A DNA stretch of 64,000 nt, from positions 493,355,352-493,419,351 of the forward strand of contig CM077115.1 of assembly GCA_039619475.1 (NCBI GenBank), in the 5' to 3' direction. Under the pieces are notes generated by a model that searched no databases, had not been told where the DNA came from, and saw only the letters and a list, made by a program, of their open reading frames with translations. The number at the start of each line of letters is the position of its first letter. Positions within the stretch are counted from its first letter, which is position 1. The position numbers were made by a program, and so were the translations under genes. The DNA comes from Icerya purchasi (taxonomy: Eukaryota > Arthropoda > Insecta > Hemiptera > Monophlebidae). Shown piece by piece: positions 44,004 to 54,752 of this stretch.

Positions 44004-46110
44004 AAAGTATCTCTTCAAATTATATTCATGTAGCGGAAAAACCATTCTCCAGTTTTATTAATAATAAGCGATAAAGTAATAAACACAAACCTGACAACCC
44101 AGCTTTGGTTATTCAACACACAGACTGGGAAAGTTTCAAAATTAAATTAGGAGAAAAAATTAATTTAAGGGTATCATTATGAAGGCCGGAAAAGTTAGAC
44201 ATTGACCTAGAAAAATTTGTTAAAAACATACAATATGCAGCTTGGGAATGTACTCCTGTGATTAACAAAAGAATTAACAGTAATGAATACCCAAAAGAGA
44301 TAGTGAAACTTTTGGCTGAAAAAAAAAAAGCAAAGAAACAAATGGCATATGACGAGAGACCCAAGAGATAAAAATAAATTAAATAGATTAAGTCAACAAC
44401 TAAAAAGTGAAATCAAAAAAATCAAGAATCAGACTATCAAAACTTATTTAAGCGGATTAACTAATGATAGTGGAGCTAACTACTTACTTTGGAAAACTAC
44501 TAGGATTAAAAGACCGATTATACAGAATTCACCTATAAAGGATATAGATGGCAAATAGGCCAGAAATTGTGAGCAAAAAGCATTACAATTTGTTCGGTAT
44601 TTAGGAGGTATTTTTCAACTTAATATGGAACAAAGTGATGCAACGCTTAGTGAAGTAAGGACAAAAATAGAAAGTGAACAACATGGTAAAGTTAAACACA
44701 AAGAGTAAACAATATAACTAACAACACCAGCAGAAGTAATGCTTGAAATCAAGAATAAGATTAACTCTAAAAAAGCACCTGTATATGACCTTGTTAGGAG
44801 TGAAGTATTAAAGCAGCTACCAAAGAAAGCTGTAGTTAAGTTAACAAATATAATCAACGCAACATTCAAATTAAAATATGTACCCAGTCTATGGAAGGTA
44901 GCTGAGATAATAATGATACCAAAACTAGGGAAATCACCATATGAAGTGACATCCTACAGGCCAATTTCATTATTACCTGTCATGTCAAAATTGTTTGAAA
45001 AATTGTTATTGAAAAGGCTGCAACCAATAATAGAAGCAAACAATTTGATACCACAACATCAATTTGGTTTCAGGAAAAAACATTCTACTATCAATCAGTT
45101 ATTTAGAGTAACTGATGTAATAGAAAAAACACTTGAAAAAAAGAAGGTATGTTCTGCAATATTTTTAAATGTTGCACAAGCGTTTGATAAAATGTGGCAT
45201 GATGGGCTCATTTGGAAGCTTAAAACAATGTTGCCTTGCCAATTCACTAACATTATCAAATCATATATATCAAATAGATACTTTCGAGTCAAACAAGAAG
45301 GCATATATACTGAAATACAAGAAATAAAAGCTGGGGTGCCGCAGGGAAGTGTATTGGGGCCAATACTGTACATTCTATACACTTCTGACTTACCGATAGC
45401 TGAAAGTAATGCAGTCGCAGCTACGTTTGCTGATGACACAGCGATCCTAGCAGTAGGCAATAATAATGAAGAAGCAACATTTAAGCTACAAGAAGCCATC
45501 GACAAGGTACAAAACTGGACAAAAAAATGGAGAATTAAACTCAATGAAAGCAAGTCAATTCATGTTGTTTTTGCAAAAAGAAAAATTACTCCAATTCCAG
45601 TATTTATAAACGGTCGGGTAGTGCAATTGAACAACTCAGCTAAGTATTTAGGAATGACATTGGATGCAAAATTAAGGTGGAAAACGCATGTTAAAAAAAA
45701 AGAGGGAAGAACTGGGCATCAGATATAAAGACATGTACTGGTTATTAGAAAGGAATTCCGAATTAACAGTACAAAATAAATTATTACTTTATAATCAAGT
45801 GCTAAAACCTGTATGAACCTATGGAATCTAATTATGGGCGTGTACCAAAAATTCCAACATCCAGATTATACAACAGTTCCAAAATAAAGTACATAGAAAT
45901 ATTGTTAATGCTCCATGGTACATCAGGAATAACAATCTCCAAAGGGATTTAAGTATTGAACCAGTAAAAGATGTCGTTCAGAAGTTTGCAAAAAAAAAAA
46001 AAAAAGAAGAAAGATTACGCAAGCACATTAATGCTGAAGCAGCACAACTTTTGGATCACTCGGATGCGGTTAAAAGACTAAAAAGGACGAAACCATTTGA
46101 ACTTGTATAA
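44004..46110 (+). pseudogene. Jockey ORF2: linker, reverse transcriptase and C-terminus
   Basis: The linker region (LDIDLEKFVKNIQYAAWECT) is followed by a 329-codon frame (44,739-45,728) with RT blocks SYRPISLLPVMSKLFEKLLL, QFGFRKKHST, IFLNVAQAFDKMWHDG, AGVPQGSVLGPILY, TFADDTAILA and SAKYLGMTLD. In motif A the catalytic aspartate expected in FLDV is asparagine (FLNV), so this copy is enzymatically dead. After a frameshift at about 45,700 the Jockey C-terminus follows (NAPWYIRN, then a basic tail ending KRTKPFELV), with a TGA where KPVWTYG would be expected. Confidence 0.85.
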
Positions 46111-46286
46111 TAAAGAAACTCATATCATATATAATTCGTATTAATTATCATAAACTAAGCGACCACAGTGGGTATGTGCTTAGTAGTATAATAATATAAG
46201 TATTATGTTAAGTTGGCATTAAATTACTGATTAATCTATAGACTAAATTGTAATGTTAATACATACCCATTAGGGGATGTAAAAAT

Positions 46287-46787
46287 AAAAAAAAAAAGTA
46301 CTGGAAACGTCAGGAATATTTATTTGTTATTGGTACAACTTGAATTTGGCAGACTCCAAACATTTAATATTGTTTAAGAATTATCATATCCGTATGTATA
46401 TTATTCCGTAATAAATTATTTTATATCAAATAATTCGTTTTTACTTTTTAGTGCATTTTTATTCAATTCAGTATTTTAAAAAAAAACTAATTTATTTTTC
46501 AATTTTTAAATGTAAATATTTTTGAGCGGTGTCAACCCAAAATTTATACAGCTGGATATTAGTTTAGAAATAATATTCAAACTTTGTCAGTAATGAACTA
46601 GTCTGAATTGAATAAAAATGCACTAAAAAGTAAAAAAGAATTGTTTGATAAAAAATAATTTATTACAGAGTAATATACATAAGGATATGATAAATCTTAA
46701 ACAATATTAAATGTTTGGAGTCATTGCCAAATTCAAACTGTACCAATAACAAATAAATATTCTTAACGTTTCCAGTACTTTTTTTTT
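46287..46787. mobile_element. Palindromic foldback element 3
   Basis: Arms 46,287-46,471 and 46,603-46,787 pair with constant sum 93,074 around a 131-base loop. The ends are A-runs followed by GTACTGGAAACGT. The inner arm ends contain TTTTTAGTGCATTTTTATTC, the word shared with the element at 3,862-4,305. The left A-run coincides with the Jockey tail, so either the LINE used this A-run as target or the element inserted at the tail. Confidence 0.82.
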
Positions 46788-48069
46788 AAATTGCACTTTG
46801 GGAATTTAAAATTCATTCTCTATATTCAAGTTTACATTCCCATAAAACTAACAAGACAAATTTAAAAATTTTTGATGTTCATATTTTTCTTATATTCTAA
46901 CGAAAATTTGTTGACTAATTTTTTTTTGGTTGTATAAGTAAAGAAATCATATTTCTAATGAGACTCCTTTTTTAAATTTTATTTGATGACTATTCCGTCA
47001 ATACTTAACAATACTCATTGATACCCATTTGGACCACCAATAACTGATATAATTACTAATAAACAAAGGTATCACTAGAGTTAATCCACATCGTTAAAAG
47101 TTACATGCAGTAATGTAAAGACACATGTGCTTTCATCAGCTATGAGTTTGTAAATGGCGCTATGGTAATTTCAAATTTGTTTCCTTTATTTGAATCTACA
47201 TTTCCATAATTCACATTAATATTTTAATTTTTTGAGCTATTAAAAAGTAGCATTTCTTTCAACTTACGTTTCTATGCTAAATTGATCCTTTGTCAATAAC
47301 GTTTGTAGTTGACCTAAAGAGCCCAAATTTTTTCATGTTTTTTGATGATTACACAGTTTGTGTTTACTGATATTCATCAGTCTTCAAATGGCACCAGTTC
47401 TAACTGATATACTTTCCAATAAACAAGGAATTATCAGAATCAGTTAATGTAGGTACAGGCTATGTTCAAATATATATATATACATATATAGGCATGTATA
47501 AGAAAAAACATACGCGACGAACATATCCTCCTTCTTTTTGAAATCGGTAAAAAAGATACATTTTATAAAATAATCAACAATTTTCCCGAAAATAATGCTT
47601 AAGCAATCTAACATTATTTTACCAGCACCTTACAAAGGGTTATTATCAGTATTTTAATCAAAAAATAAAATAAAATAAAAATAACCGAACAGTGGGCAAA
47701 TTAAATACTAATCCAAAACAGTAATTAGAAAATAATTAAATTCTTTAATTTAAAAAAAAAAATTAATCGGAAATAAGTATTTTTGTATTATATATTTCAG
47801 CTTAAACAAAAATTGATAAACCCAAAAAACAGAATACTTATGCTTGATATGATGAAAAGTAAAAAAACAAAAAGCAAGAAACTAATCGTTTGCGTTAACT
47901 AAAAGAGACAATGAAAATAGACTATCAAAAGCCATAGCGTAAGCGTATTAATCGCAAAATATTGAATTTATTTTGTTAGTTGCCCTCAAGTTCATTTTTT
48001 TGTATGCAGTTTATTTTACATTTAGTTATACTTAAGTAATCAATTATTTATTTAATTTACTTATTTTAT
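46788..48069. other. Non-coding interval
   Basis: AT-rich, without protein-like frames. A diverged piece of the interspersed repeat with the CCTCCTTCTTTTTGAAATCGG tail (compare 4,640-4,670) sits at about 47,510-47,545. Confidence 0.45.
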
Positions 48070-48304
48070 CGTCGGATGTGTTCTTTCAGTATTCATCTCT
48101 TTCTACTGAGACTTGGTCTTCCTACTCCATATTGCGCCTCTTATGTCCTATCTTTTCCCTCTTCACAGATTGTTCCTATTATTTGTTCCTTTCTCCTAAC
48201 AGTATCTGACCGTATCAAGATATAATTGATTCCGTCCTATTCTACTTGTTTTTGTGTAAAGGTCCCCGGTTGACAGGCTCAAAAAAAAAAAATAAATAAA
48301 AAAA
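48070..48304 (+). mobile_element. LINE 3' end fragment with A-rich tail
   Basis: A short frame reads LGLPTPYCASYVLSFPSSQ and SDRIKI, clearly related to the C-terminus of the minus-strand LINE (IPMPYCASFILAFPSLS, RDRINI at 15,490-15,600). It ends in GGTTGACAGGCTC followed by an A-rich tail at 48,281-48,304. The two copies thus belong to related subfamilies with different 3'UTRs. Confidence 0.65.
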
Positions 48305-49457
48305 ATCGTCTGCCTTTTTATTACAATTCATGTGCTACATTTTTTTTAATTGTGATTTCTCCCATTTGTCTACAGAACAGATGGTGTTCTAATTTTTTTA
48401 TTTAATTACGTTAAATCGAATATATAAAGAATTTTTAATTATTGATTCAATTTAAAAAAACATTTCTTTTCAAATAAGCTAACAAAGCACACATTTACAT
48501 AATGAAACTGAGGATAAAAGTAAGTATGTATAATGCTTGTAACTCATACAGAAGATAAATTTGTAGTAAAAACAGATTAACTACCAGGCCAAAACAGACG
48601 CCGCATACAACGAAACCTGCTGAAATTTTGAATGAAAAATCAGAAACGGCCTACAAAACGTTAAATACTGTCATAAAAAACTAAATAAAATATACGCGAC
48701 TGATATAAAGAAGATATGTGTATCAATAGTAACATTAACATCCATATTCAACAACAGAAACTAATACCATGAAATCATCACATTTAAAAAATGATAAGAT
48801 CCTTATTACAGTATAATATTTTACAAGCAATCACCCTATCAAGTACTATCACATATGAAATCTTTAAACCGAAATAGTAACATTATTGTACTCGTAAATG
48901 TTTATTATTAATTTTAATTCAAAAAAATAGTATAAATAATTTTAAAAAATCGCATTACGAACTAAATTATGAAATCACCTTAAATTGCAATATAACAAAA
49001 TAAACCGATACAATATTGCGTAACATTATCCAGAAATATCTAGAAAGAATAATTAAGTATCAAAAAGTTGCTTAATTTCAAAAAATTCGCATTATTTGAA
49101 CTGTAACGACTTAATGCATAAAGTTAAACCTACATTAATAATTTACACCTGAATAACTAAAAACATGAAACAATTGATTTATAGTTATAATAAATATAAA
49201 ATAATTTGCGCAATTTTGTTTTCTTTAGGTTGTTAATCTTCATAAATGAAACAATTTTGATACGTCGTATATGTTTAAAATGTACCAAGTAACTGAAACT
49301 AATATAATACAGAAAATTTATAGTACAAAAATAAAATGAGCATTAATAAATTGAAACTGAATTTTAAAAAATCTGAATATATTTTTCTATACTCTCCAAA
49401 AAATTCTTATTTATAAATACTAATTACAATTTTTCATTTTCATAAATTGAAGTAAAA
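48305..49457. other. Non-coding interval
   Basis: About 1.15 kb of AT-rich sequence with no recognisable feature. Its last part is the 3' flank of the gene that follows on the minus strand. Confidence 0.45.
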
Positions 49458-50123
49458 TTATATCATCATCTTAAATAAATCTGCTGGAGTTCTAAAATGA
49501 TCTATTAATAACAAAGATTTTTTTTCATCCAATTTATATGTCATATCTTTCCACAATGGATTAAATGATTTACAGTTAACAGCGCGTTTAAAATTATACT
49601 TATATATGTCCCATGGATTCCACAATTTCTGATAAATTGCAACATAATCCTTTCGATTACAGGAATAATAAATTCTTAATGGCACACTCTTAATTATAAA
49701 TAAAATATAAACATTAAGAAGTAACAGAAGTAAATCAGAAACAATAATATCAGTTTCACGTATATGCCTAAAAACTGGCAGGGTGAAATTTTCAAATATT
49801 TTCGGAGAAGTGAGATAATTATAACGATATAAATATTCCAGTATAGAACTAACAAGAACAAATCCAATACAAATCGGAGCAAATATTCCCGCAATTTTTA
49901 AAATAAATAAATATGAACTTCTGTAAATTAGTTCATAATCCGTTGAACATCTATCAAATTTTATCAATTTATCGTAATGATTAAATTTTTCCGGTGGTAA
50001 AAATGTTCTTTTTATTATTGAACAATTAGGAACTTTGTATCCCTTTAAATTATTTAAAACACATCGAGATGATAATGTATAACATCGTATCGGAATTAAC
50101 TGAATAGAACATAACAGTTTCAT
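49458..50123 (-). CDS. Putative mitochondrial two-pass membrane protein (TMEM186/TMEM70-like?)
   Basis: An intact, intronless frame of 221 residues starting at the first ATG (50,123). The N-terminus (about 40 residues, rich in R, K, S, L, no acidic residues) looks like a mitochondrial presequence. Then come TDYELIYRSSYL and two hydrophobic segments at about residues 71-92 and 125-145 separated by a loop of ~30 residues. The C-terminal domain (VPLRIYYSCNRKDYVAIYQK...WNPW...DLFKMM) has the layout of the TMEM186/TMEM70 group of inner-membrane assembly factors (short matrix N-terminus, helical hairpin, beta-rich C-terminal domain with IYY...Y.A). The match is of architecture and a few residues only, so the family call is tentative. 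No repeat flanks it closely; it is the most gene-like single-exon frame of the window. Confidence 0.5.
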   Translation of the reverse strand: MKLLCSIQLIPIRCYTLSSRCVLNNLKGYKVPNCSIIKRTFLPPEKFNHYDKLIKFDRCSTDYELIYRSSYLFILKIAGIFAPICIGFVLVSSILEYLYRYNYLTSPKIFENFTLPVFRHIRETDIIVSDLLLLLLNVYILFIIKSVPLRIYYSCNRKDYVAIYQKLWNPWDIYKYNFKRAVNCKSFNPLWKDMTYKLDEKKSLLLIDHFRTPADLFKMMI

Positions 50124-50685
50124 GATTATATTGTTAAATAAAATTTCATCACATTAATAACAATTCTTTTTAAAAAATTTAAAAAAGTTTACCCAAAGAA
50201 TTGTACGAAAAATGATTAATTTCATACTCTCATATTGAAATTTCTCAACTCTTTAAAGTTTTAAATTATGTAAAAAAACTGCAAACGCAAAAAACGAATA
50301 CTTTTAAAATTAAATTTTTTTAGCTACGAACATCGCTGGATAGTAAAAATTTCTCAATAACAGTGTTACATAAAACGAACTCGATTATTAATTTAATTTT
50401 TGATGTTTAATACGTTTTATAAAATTTATTCTAAAATACGTTACTTAATCTATTACTAAATGAGAAATAAAATATAAAAAATGTATTATTTATTTGTACT
50501 GTTTATAATATATAATTTTACTACTTACACGATTCATTAAAAATAAACTACGTGCTTAATTTTTCTTATATTAATATTCCTTTTCATTTTATTTTTACTT
50601 TTCGTGATGTTATTTATCGATCATTCAATAATTTTTAACAATTGAAACATTTAATTATAATACTTTTTATCAGAAATGGCGAACC
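50124..50685. other. Upstream region of the putative membrane-protein gene
   Basis: No coding signal. It would hold the promoter of the minus-strand gene. It ends at the TTA target of the Harbinger-like element. Confidence 0.4.
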
Positions 50686-50835
50686 TTAAGCCCTGTTTAC
50701 ACGGTGCAAGTTACTGACCTGAATATTGACAGTAGCTGACGTCACAAACTAGCCTCATATATAGAGCGAGTTACTGTTATGTTTACACGATGACAGTAAC
50801 TGCAATATCACTACAGTACATATGTCATGCCTAAC

Positions 50836-51401
50836 CAGGGCTTGAAAGCCAGCCGAAAGCCAAAGCTAAAAGCTGAAAGCCAATCATTTTTAGATGTCAT
50901 AAGCTTAATCCAAAAGCCATATTTAAATTTCCATAAGCTAAAAGCCTAAAGCTTAAGCTATATTCAAAATTTAAACAGTCGAAAGACAACAGCTTAAGCT
51001 GTATTTCTGAAAAAGCTAAATTAAGCTTTATATTCGGCTTAAGCTTTTTTTTTTAAATTTATTGATTTTGCATTATTGACATAATTATTCCCGTAAGAAA
51101 TTGTTTTTAAAAACTTTTATTTAGGGGTGCGTAAAGAAAAAAGTTTAAGTTTCAATAGTAATGCTTAATAGTTTGATGCATAGTAATTAGTCAATGATTT
51201 TAATTAACATCTATTGAAATTCATTTCTTAAGCCGAAAGCTGAAAGCTTAAGCCGTATTTTAAATTTAAACAGCCAAAAGCCGAAAGCCTAAGCCATATT
51301 TCAAATTCAATCAGACTAAAACCGAAAGCTTAAGCTGTATTTTTCAAGGACATAAGCCGTATTAAGTTTAAGCTGTATTATTATTCAGCTTTCAAGTCCT
51401 G
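50836..51401 (+). mobile_element. CAGGGCTTGAAA-family MITE, copy 2, with 8-bp TSD
   Basis: It starts CAGGGCTTGAAAGCC, ends CTTTCAAGTCCTG, 566 bp. The flanks are TGCCTAAC (50,828-50,835) and TGCTTAAC (51,402-51,409), 7 of 8 matching, as expected for a hAT-derived element. The interior is full of (A)AGCTTAAGCC and GCCGAAAGC words that form an internal imperfect palindrome. It was inserted in the Harbinger-like element. Confidence 0.8.
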
Positions 51402-51701
51402 TGCTTAACACATTGGAATAGCAGAAGTTATATAATTACAGTACATGTGTTATGCCTAACATGTTGGAACAGCAAAAAATTGTAGCTTATAAAGTAGTAT
51501 GGTCATTTTCATTAATTTTACTTCAAGAATTAAATTGAATAATGGAAAAAAAGAAACAGAAAAAGAAACGGATTTGGATCAGAAAATGCTTGTCAAAAAA
51601 AAGGCCAGGAGCAGCAAACTCTATAATGAATGAATTAAATTATTGGTTGTTTCACTTTTTTTCAAATTTACAGTTTTCATAATACAATCCATATTATCAA
51701 A

Positions 51702-51986
51702 CTATTTGACCAATGGCTTATAAATGTCTATTATTCCTGATCCGCGTGTTTGACTTTTTTTTACTTTCATTAATTCCTGTTTATAAGTTGAACGCAAATT
51801 TTTAATTTTTTTTACTACGTCCTTTTCGTCAAAATTTGGCCGATCCATTTGTTTAATGATATATTGTATCGCCGCACCCTGGGAATCCTTGTTTTTGTAC
51901 TCTGAGCTAAAGATATTCCACAAAACTTCTTCTCTGTATAAAGTAGTAAATTTTACATTATCATCGCTACTCCACCGTTCGCACAT
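51702..51986 (-). CDS. MADF (Myb/SANT-like) domain protein of a Harbinger element
   Basis: 94 residues in one frame. The pattern VKFTTLYREEVLWNIFSSEY, KNKDSQGAAIQYII and VVKKIKNLRSTYKQEL is the MADF domain (W/L...Y..E..LW, then KIKNLRS.Y..E..K). In PIF/Harbinger elements this protein binds the TIR and brings in the transposase. The frame stops early (a longer C-terminal tail is usual), so this is a short or truncated version. The start codon is the first ATG and directly precedes the first conserved tryptophan. Confidence 0.7.
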   Translation of the reverse strand: MCERWSSDDNVKFTTLYREEVLWNIFSSEYKNKDSQGAAIQYIIKQMDRPNFDEKDVVKKIKNLRSTYKQELMKVKKSQTRGSGIIDIYKPLVK

Positions 51987-52214
51987 TTTTAACCTACTTT
52001 TCTTAGTGTAAAATTTAAACTAAATGGGTTGTAAACATAAAAACATAAACAAAACCGCGTGACCGAATGAGGCGAGTGGACAGTAAAACAAAATATTTTG
52101 AATTGACTTCATGACAGTAGCTGACCTGACAGCTACTCGCATAAAGTGTTCATTCGATGACAGTAGCTGCAGTACGAGCCTTTCGGGAACACACTTGTGC
52201 AAGTACAAAAAAAC

Positions 52215-54050
52215 TCAAGAAGCATCGAAAAGTACTTCAGAAGAATCGATTATCGTTTGTAGTATTCATCATTTTAAATTTCAATTTTATTGAAAAATTA
52301 ATGATTACTTTACTTTTCTTAATAAAAAATACACAATCTTTTTTTTTTATTAATTTCTTAATAATAAATCATTTTTTTGTTGTTTATTTACATTTTATGC
52401 ACTATACTTTTTAACTTTTAGTTTATTTCAAATCAAAGTACATGTAATTTTTTCTTCCAGATTTTTAATTTAAGTAAATAAAGGAAGTTTTTAACAATTT
52501 TATTAAGATATTTTTCCGTTAAAATGCAGGAAATTTATTGAACTGAACTTTAGAAATAAAGTAACAAAACAATTTCGTTTCATAACATTGTAAAACATAA
52601 TAAATAAAAATTCGTAACTGTATATAACATTGTAAATATTTTTGATTATAGCAACATTAAAAAAATATTAAATAAAGTTCACTTACCTATACTAGATGTA
52701 AATAAGAAATCTACGAACTAAAAAAAGTTTATTGTTTTACAGTAATAAAAGTGGTTTTCGCTATTACTGTCTACAATTATTAACATTCAAATTATATTTG
52801 TTTTATTAGTTTTTTGGAATACACTGAATATATACTACTATTAGTTAAGTATTTCACATAACACAAAAGTTTTCAACAATATGCGAAAGAAATCTATTTT
52901 TTTTCCGATTGCATATTATTACCTATTCAAACTGTTGATTCAATTATTGAACTGTAAATTAAAATATTATTTCACAAATTGTCGAATCCCTTTTGATTAT
53001 AAATGACTCGACATTATATAGAAATTTTCTCTTATTGAAGACTTCATTTCAGTCATTAAATAAAAGATCAGATCGTTATAGTGTATTTCACATTTTACTA
53101 ATAGCATGCAATTAGAACAATTAAATTAAACATTACTTTAAATGATAATTTTGCGAAGCTTTTTCTTATTTTTCAAGTAAATACGTTCTCGAAATAATAT
53201 GCACTAATACTGAAATTATAATTTAATTAGCCATCATAAGAATATATCATTTTATTTGTTATAGTTTAAATTTACTTAAGTTCTGTTAAACCAAGCTTTA
53301 TTTGCTGCCTCATTGAACTTAATTGAAGGTAAACTTTAGTTGTTGCAAAAGCTCTGCAAGTGCGATTTGGCTGATACTGTGAGCTACTTCACATTACAAC
53401 TTGTTCTTAACAATTCAGAACCGAAACTTATTAAGGCCTCCTTAAAAATTTACATTATACATTCATAGCTATACTATTATTTTCAGCGAGCATTACCTGT
53501 CTATATAGTTTTAGTAAATAAAAGCTGAATAAAAAATAATTATTTAAAGCAAAATAAACCGCGGCATTTAGTACCACTATTTACAATTAACTTAAAATGT
53601 AAAACCATATTTTTCAGAATTTATGTTTATCTGTCTGTTTGTCTATTTTACATTATGTTTTGAATCAAAGAGCACTAAATCAAAAATAAAAAAATAAACT
53701 ATAAATGAACAAAAATTACCAAATAGAAATCACGAAATATAAATATGAATACAAAAACAAACAAAAATAGAAGATAATATAGCTAATGAATAAATAAAAA
53801 TAGTAAAATATGCGCAGTTGAACAATAATAATCATCAAAATACAACAAAAACGTTAAGTAATTGGAAAATTAAATGTCTGCATAAATTAATGCAGCTTTT
53901 TCCCTTTTTCTGGCTCCCATAGCATAACGCATCGGGTAATTCAGTTATTCGATGTATGAACAAAGTATCTAGAAAAAATTATTTCGATTCAATTCCAATT
54001 CCAATTCTTCTTAAATACTTTGCTACGTATCGTTATCACTCTAATGAGTA
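52215..54050. other. 1.8 kb interior of the Harbinger-like element without a gene
   Basis: AT-rich with no transposase-like frame. In a full-length element the DDE transposase would be expected here. Confidence 0.5.
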
Positions 54051-54203
54051 TTATTGTACTTGCACAAGTGTGTTCCCGAAAGGCTCGTGCTGCAGTGCGG
54101 TAACTGTTATTGTCAACTCGCCCTCCAACTTGCTCCGTGTAAACCAGGCCTTATTGAGAAGTGGGTCAAATTTTGTTCATAACTTTTTTATAGTACTCAG
54201 CAG

Positions 54204-54752
54204 CAGGACTTGAAAGCTAAATAATAATACGGCTTATGTCCTTGAAAAATACAGCTTGAGCTTTCGGCTTTAGGCTAATTGAATTTGAAATATGGCTCAG
54301 GCTTTCGGCTTTTGGCTGTTTAAATTTAAAATACGGTTCAAGCTTTCAGCTTTCGGCTTACAAAATGAATTTCAATAGATGTAAATGAAAGTCATTTACT
54401 AATTACTATGCATCAAACTGTTAAGCATTACTACTGGAACTTCAACTTTTTTCTTTCCACACAAAAGTAAAAGGCTTTAAAAGCAATTTCTTACGTGAAT
54501 AATTATGTCGAAAATGCAAAATCAAAAAATTTAAAAAAAAAAGCTTAAGCCGAATATAAAGCTTAATTTAGCTTTTTTAGAAATACAGCTTAAGCTTTCG
54601 TCTTTCAACTGTTTAAATTTTGAATATAGCTTAAGCTTTAGGCTTTTAGCTTATGGAAATTTAAATATGGCTTTTGGATTAAGCTTATGACATCTAAAAA
54701 TGATTGGCTTTCTGTTTTTAGCTTTTGGCTTTCGGCTGACTTTCAAGCCCTA
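54204..54752 (-). mobile_element. CAGGGCTTGAAA-family MITE, copy 3, inverted
   Basis: The reverse complement of the family: it starts CAGGACTTGAAAGCT and ends GACTTTCAAGCCCTA. The interior (GGCTTAAGCTTT-type words, TAAATTTCCATAAGC in reverse) aligns with copy 2 along its length. No TSD is recognisable. With copy 2 it forms a 3.3-kb spaced inverted pair around most of the Harbinger-like element. Confidence 0.78.

Larger units (their letters stand above)
19284..46297 (+). mobile_element. Jockey-clade LINE, split by two later insertions
   Basis: The pieces are 19,284-19,865 (5' end and ORF1 start), 22,870-24,188 (ORF1 end and endonuclease) and 43,998-46,297 (EN-RT linker, RT, C-terminus, 3'UTR, A-rich tail). 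Between them lie a ~3 kb Helitron-bearing segment and the ~19.8 kb palindromic element. Gag-like ORF1, zinc knuckles, EN, RT and C-terminal motifs appear in the expected order. The 5' boundary at CAGTTCGCCG is my guess. The tail after GGGGATGTAAAAATAAAA merges with the A-run of a foldback element at 46,287. Several stops and frameshifts make it inactive. Confidence 0.8.
50689..54150. mobile_element. PIF/Harbinger-like element with TTA target duplication
   Basis: The termini are AGCCCTGTTTACACGGTGCA and, reversed, GGCCTGGTTTACACGGAGCA, imperfect TIRs of about 25 bases. TTA precedes (50,686-50,688) and follows (54,151-54,153) the element, matching the 3-bp TWA duplication of the superfamily. 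Inside is a minus-strand MADF/Myb-SANT-like ORF, the usual second protein of these elements, but no DDE transposase. Sub-terminal sequence at 52,090-52,210 is inverted relative to the right end (54,053-54,100), so it may itself be a nested or rearranged copy. A hAT-like MITE sits at 50,836-51,401. Confidence 0.7.
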
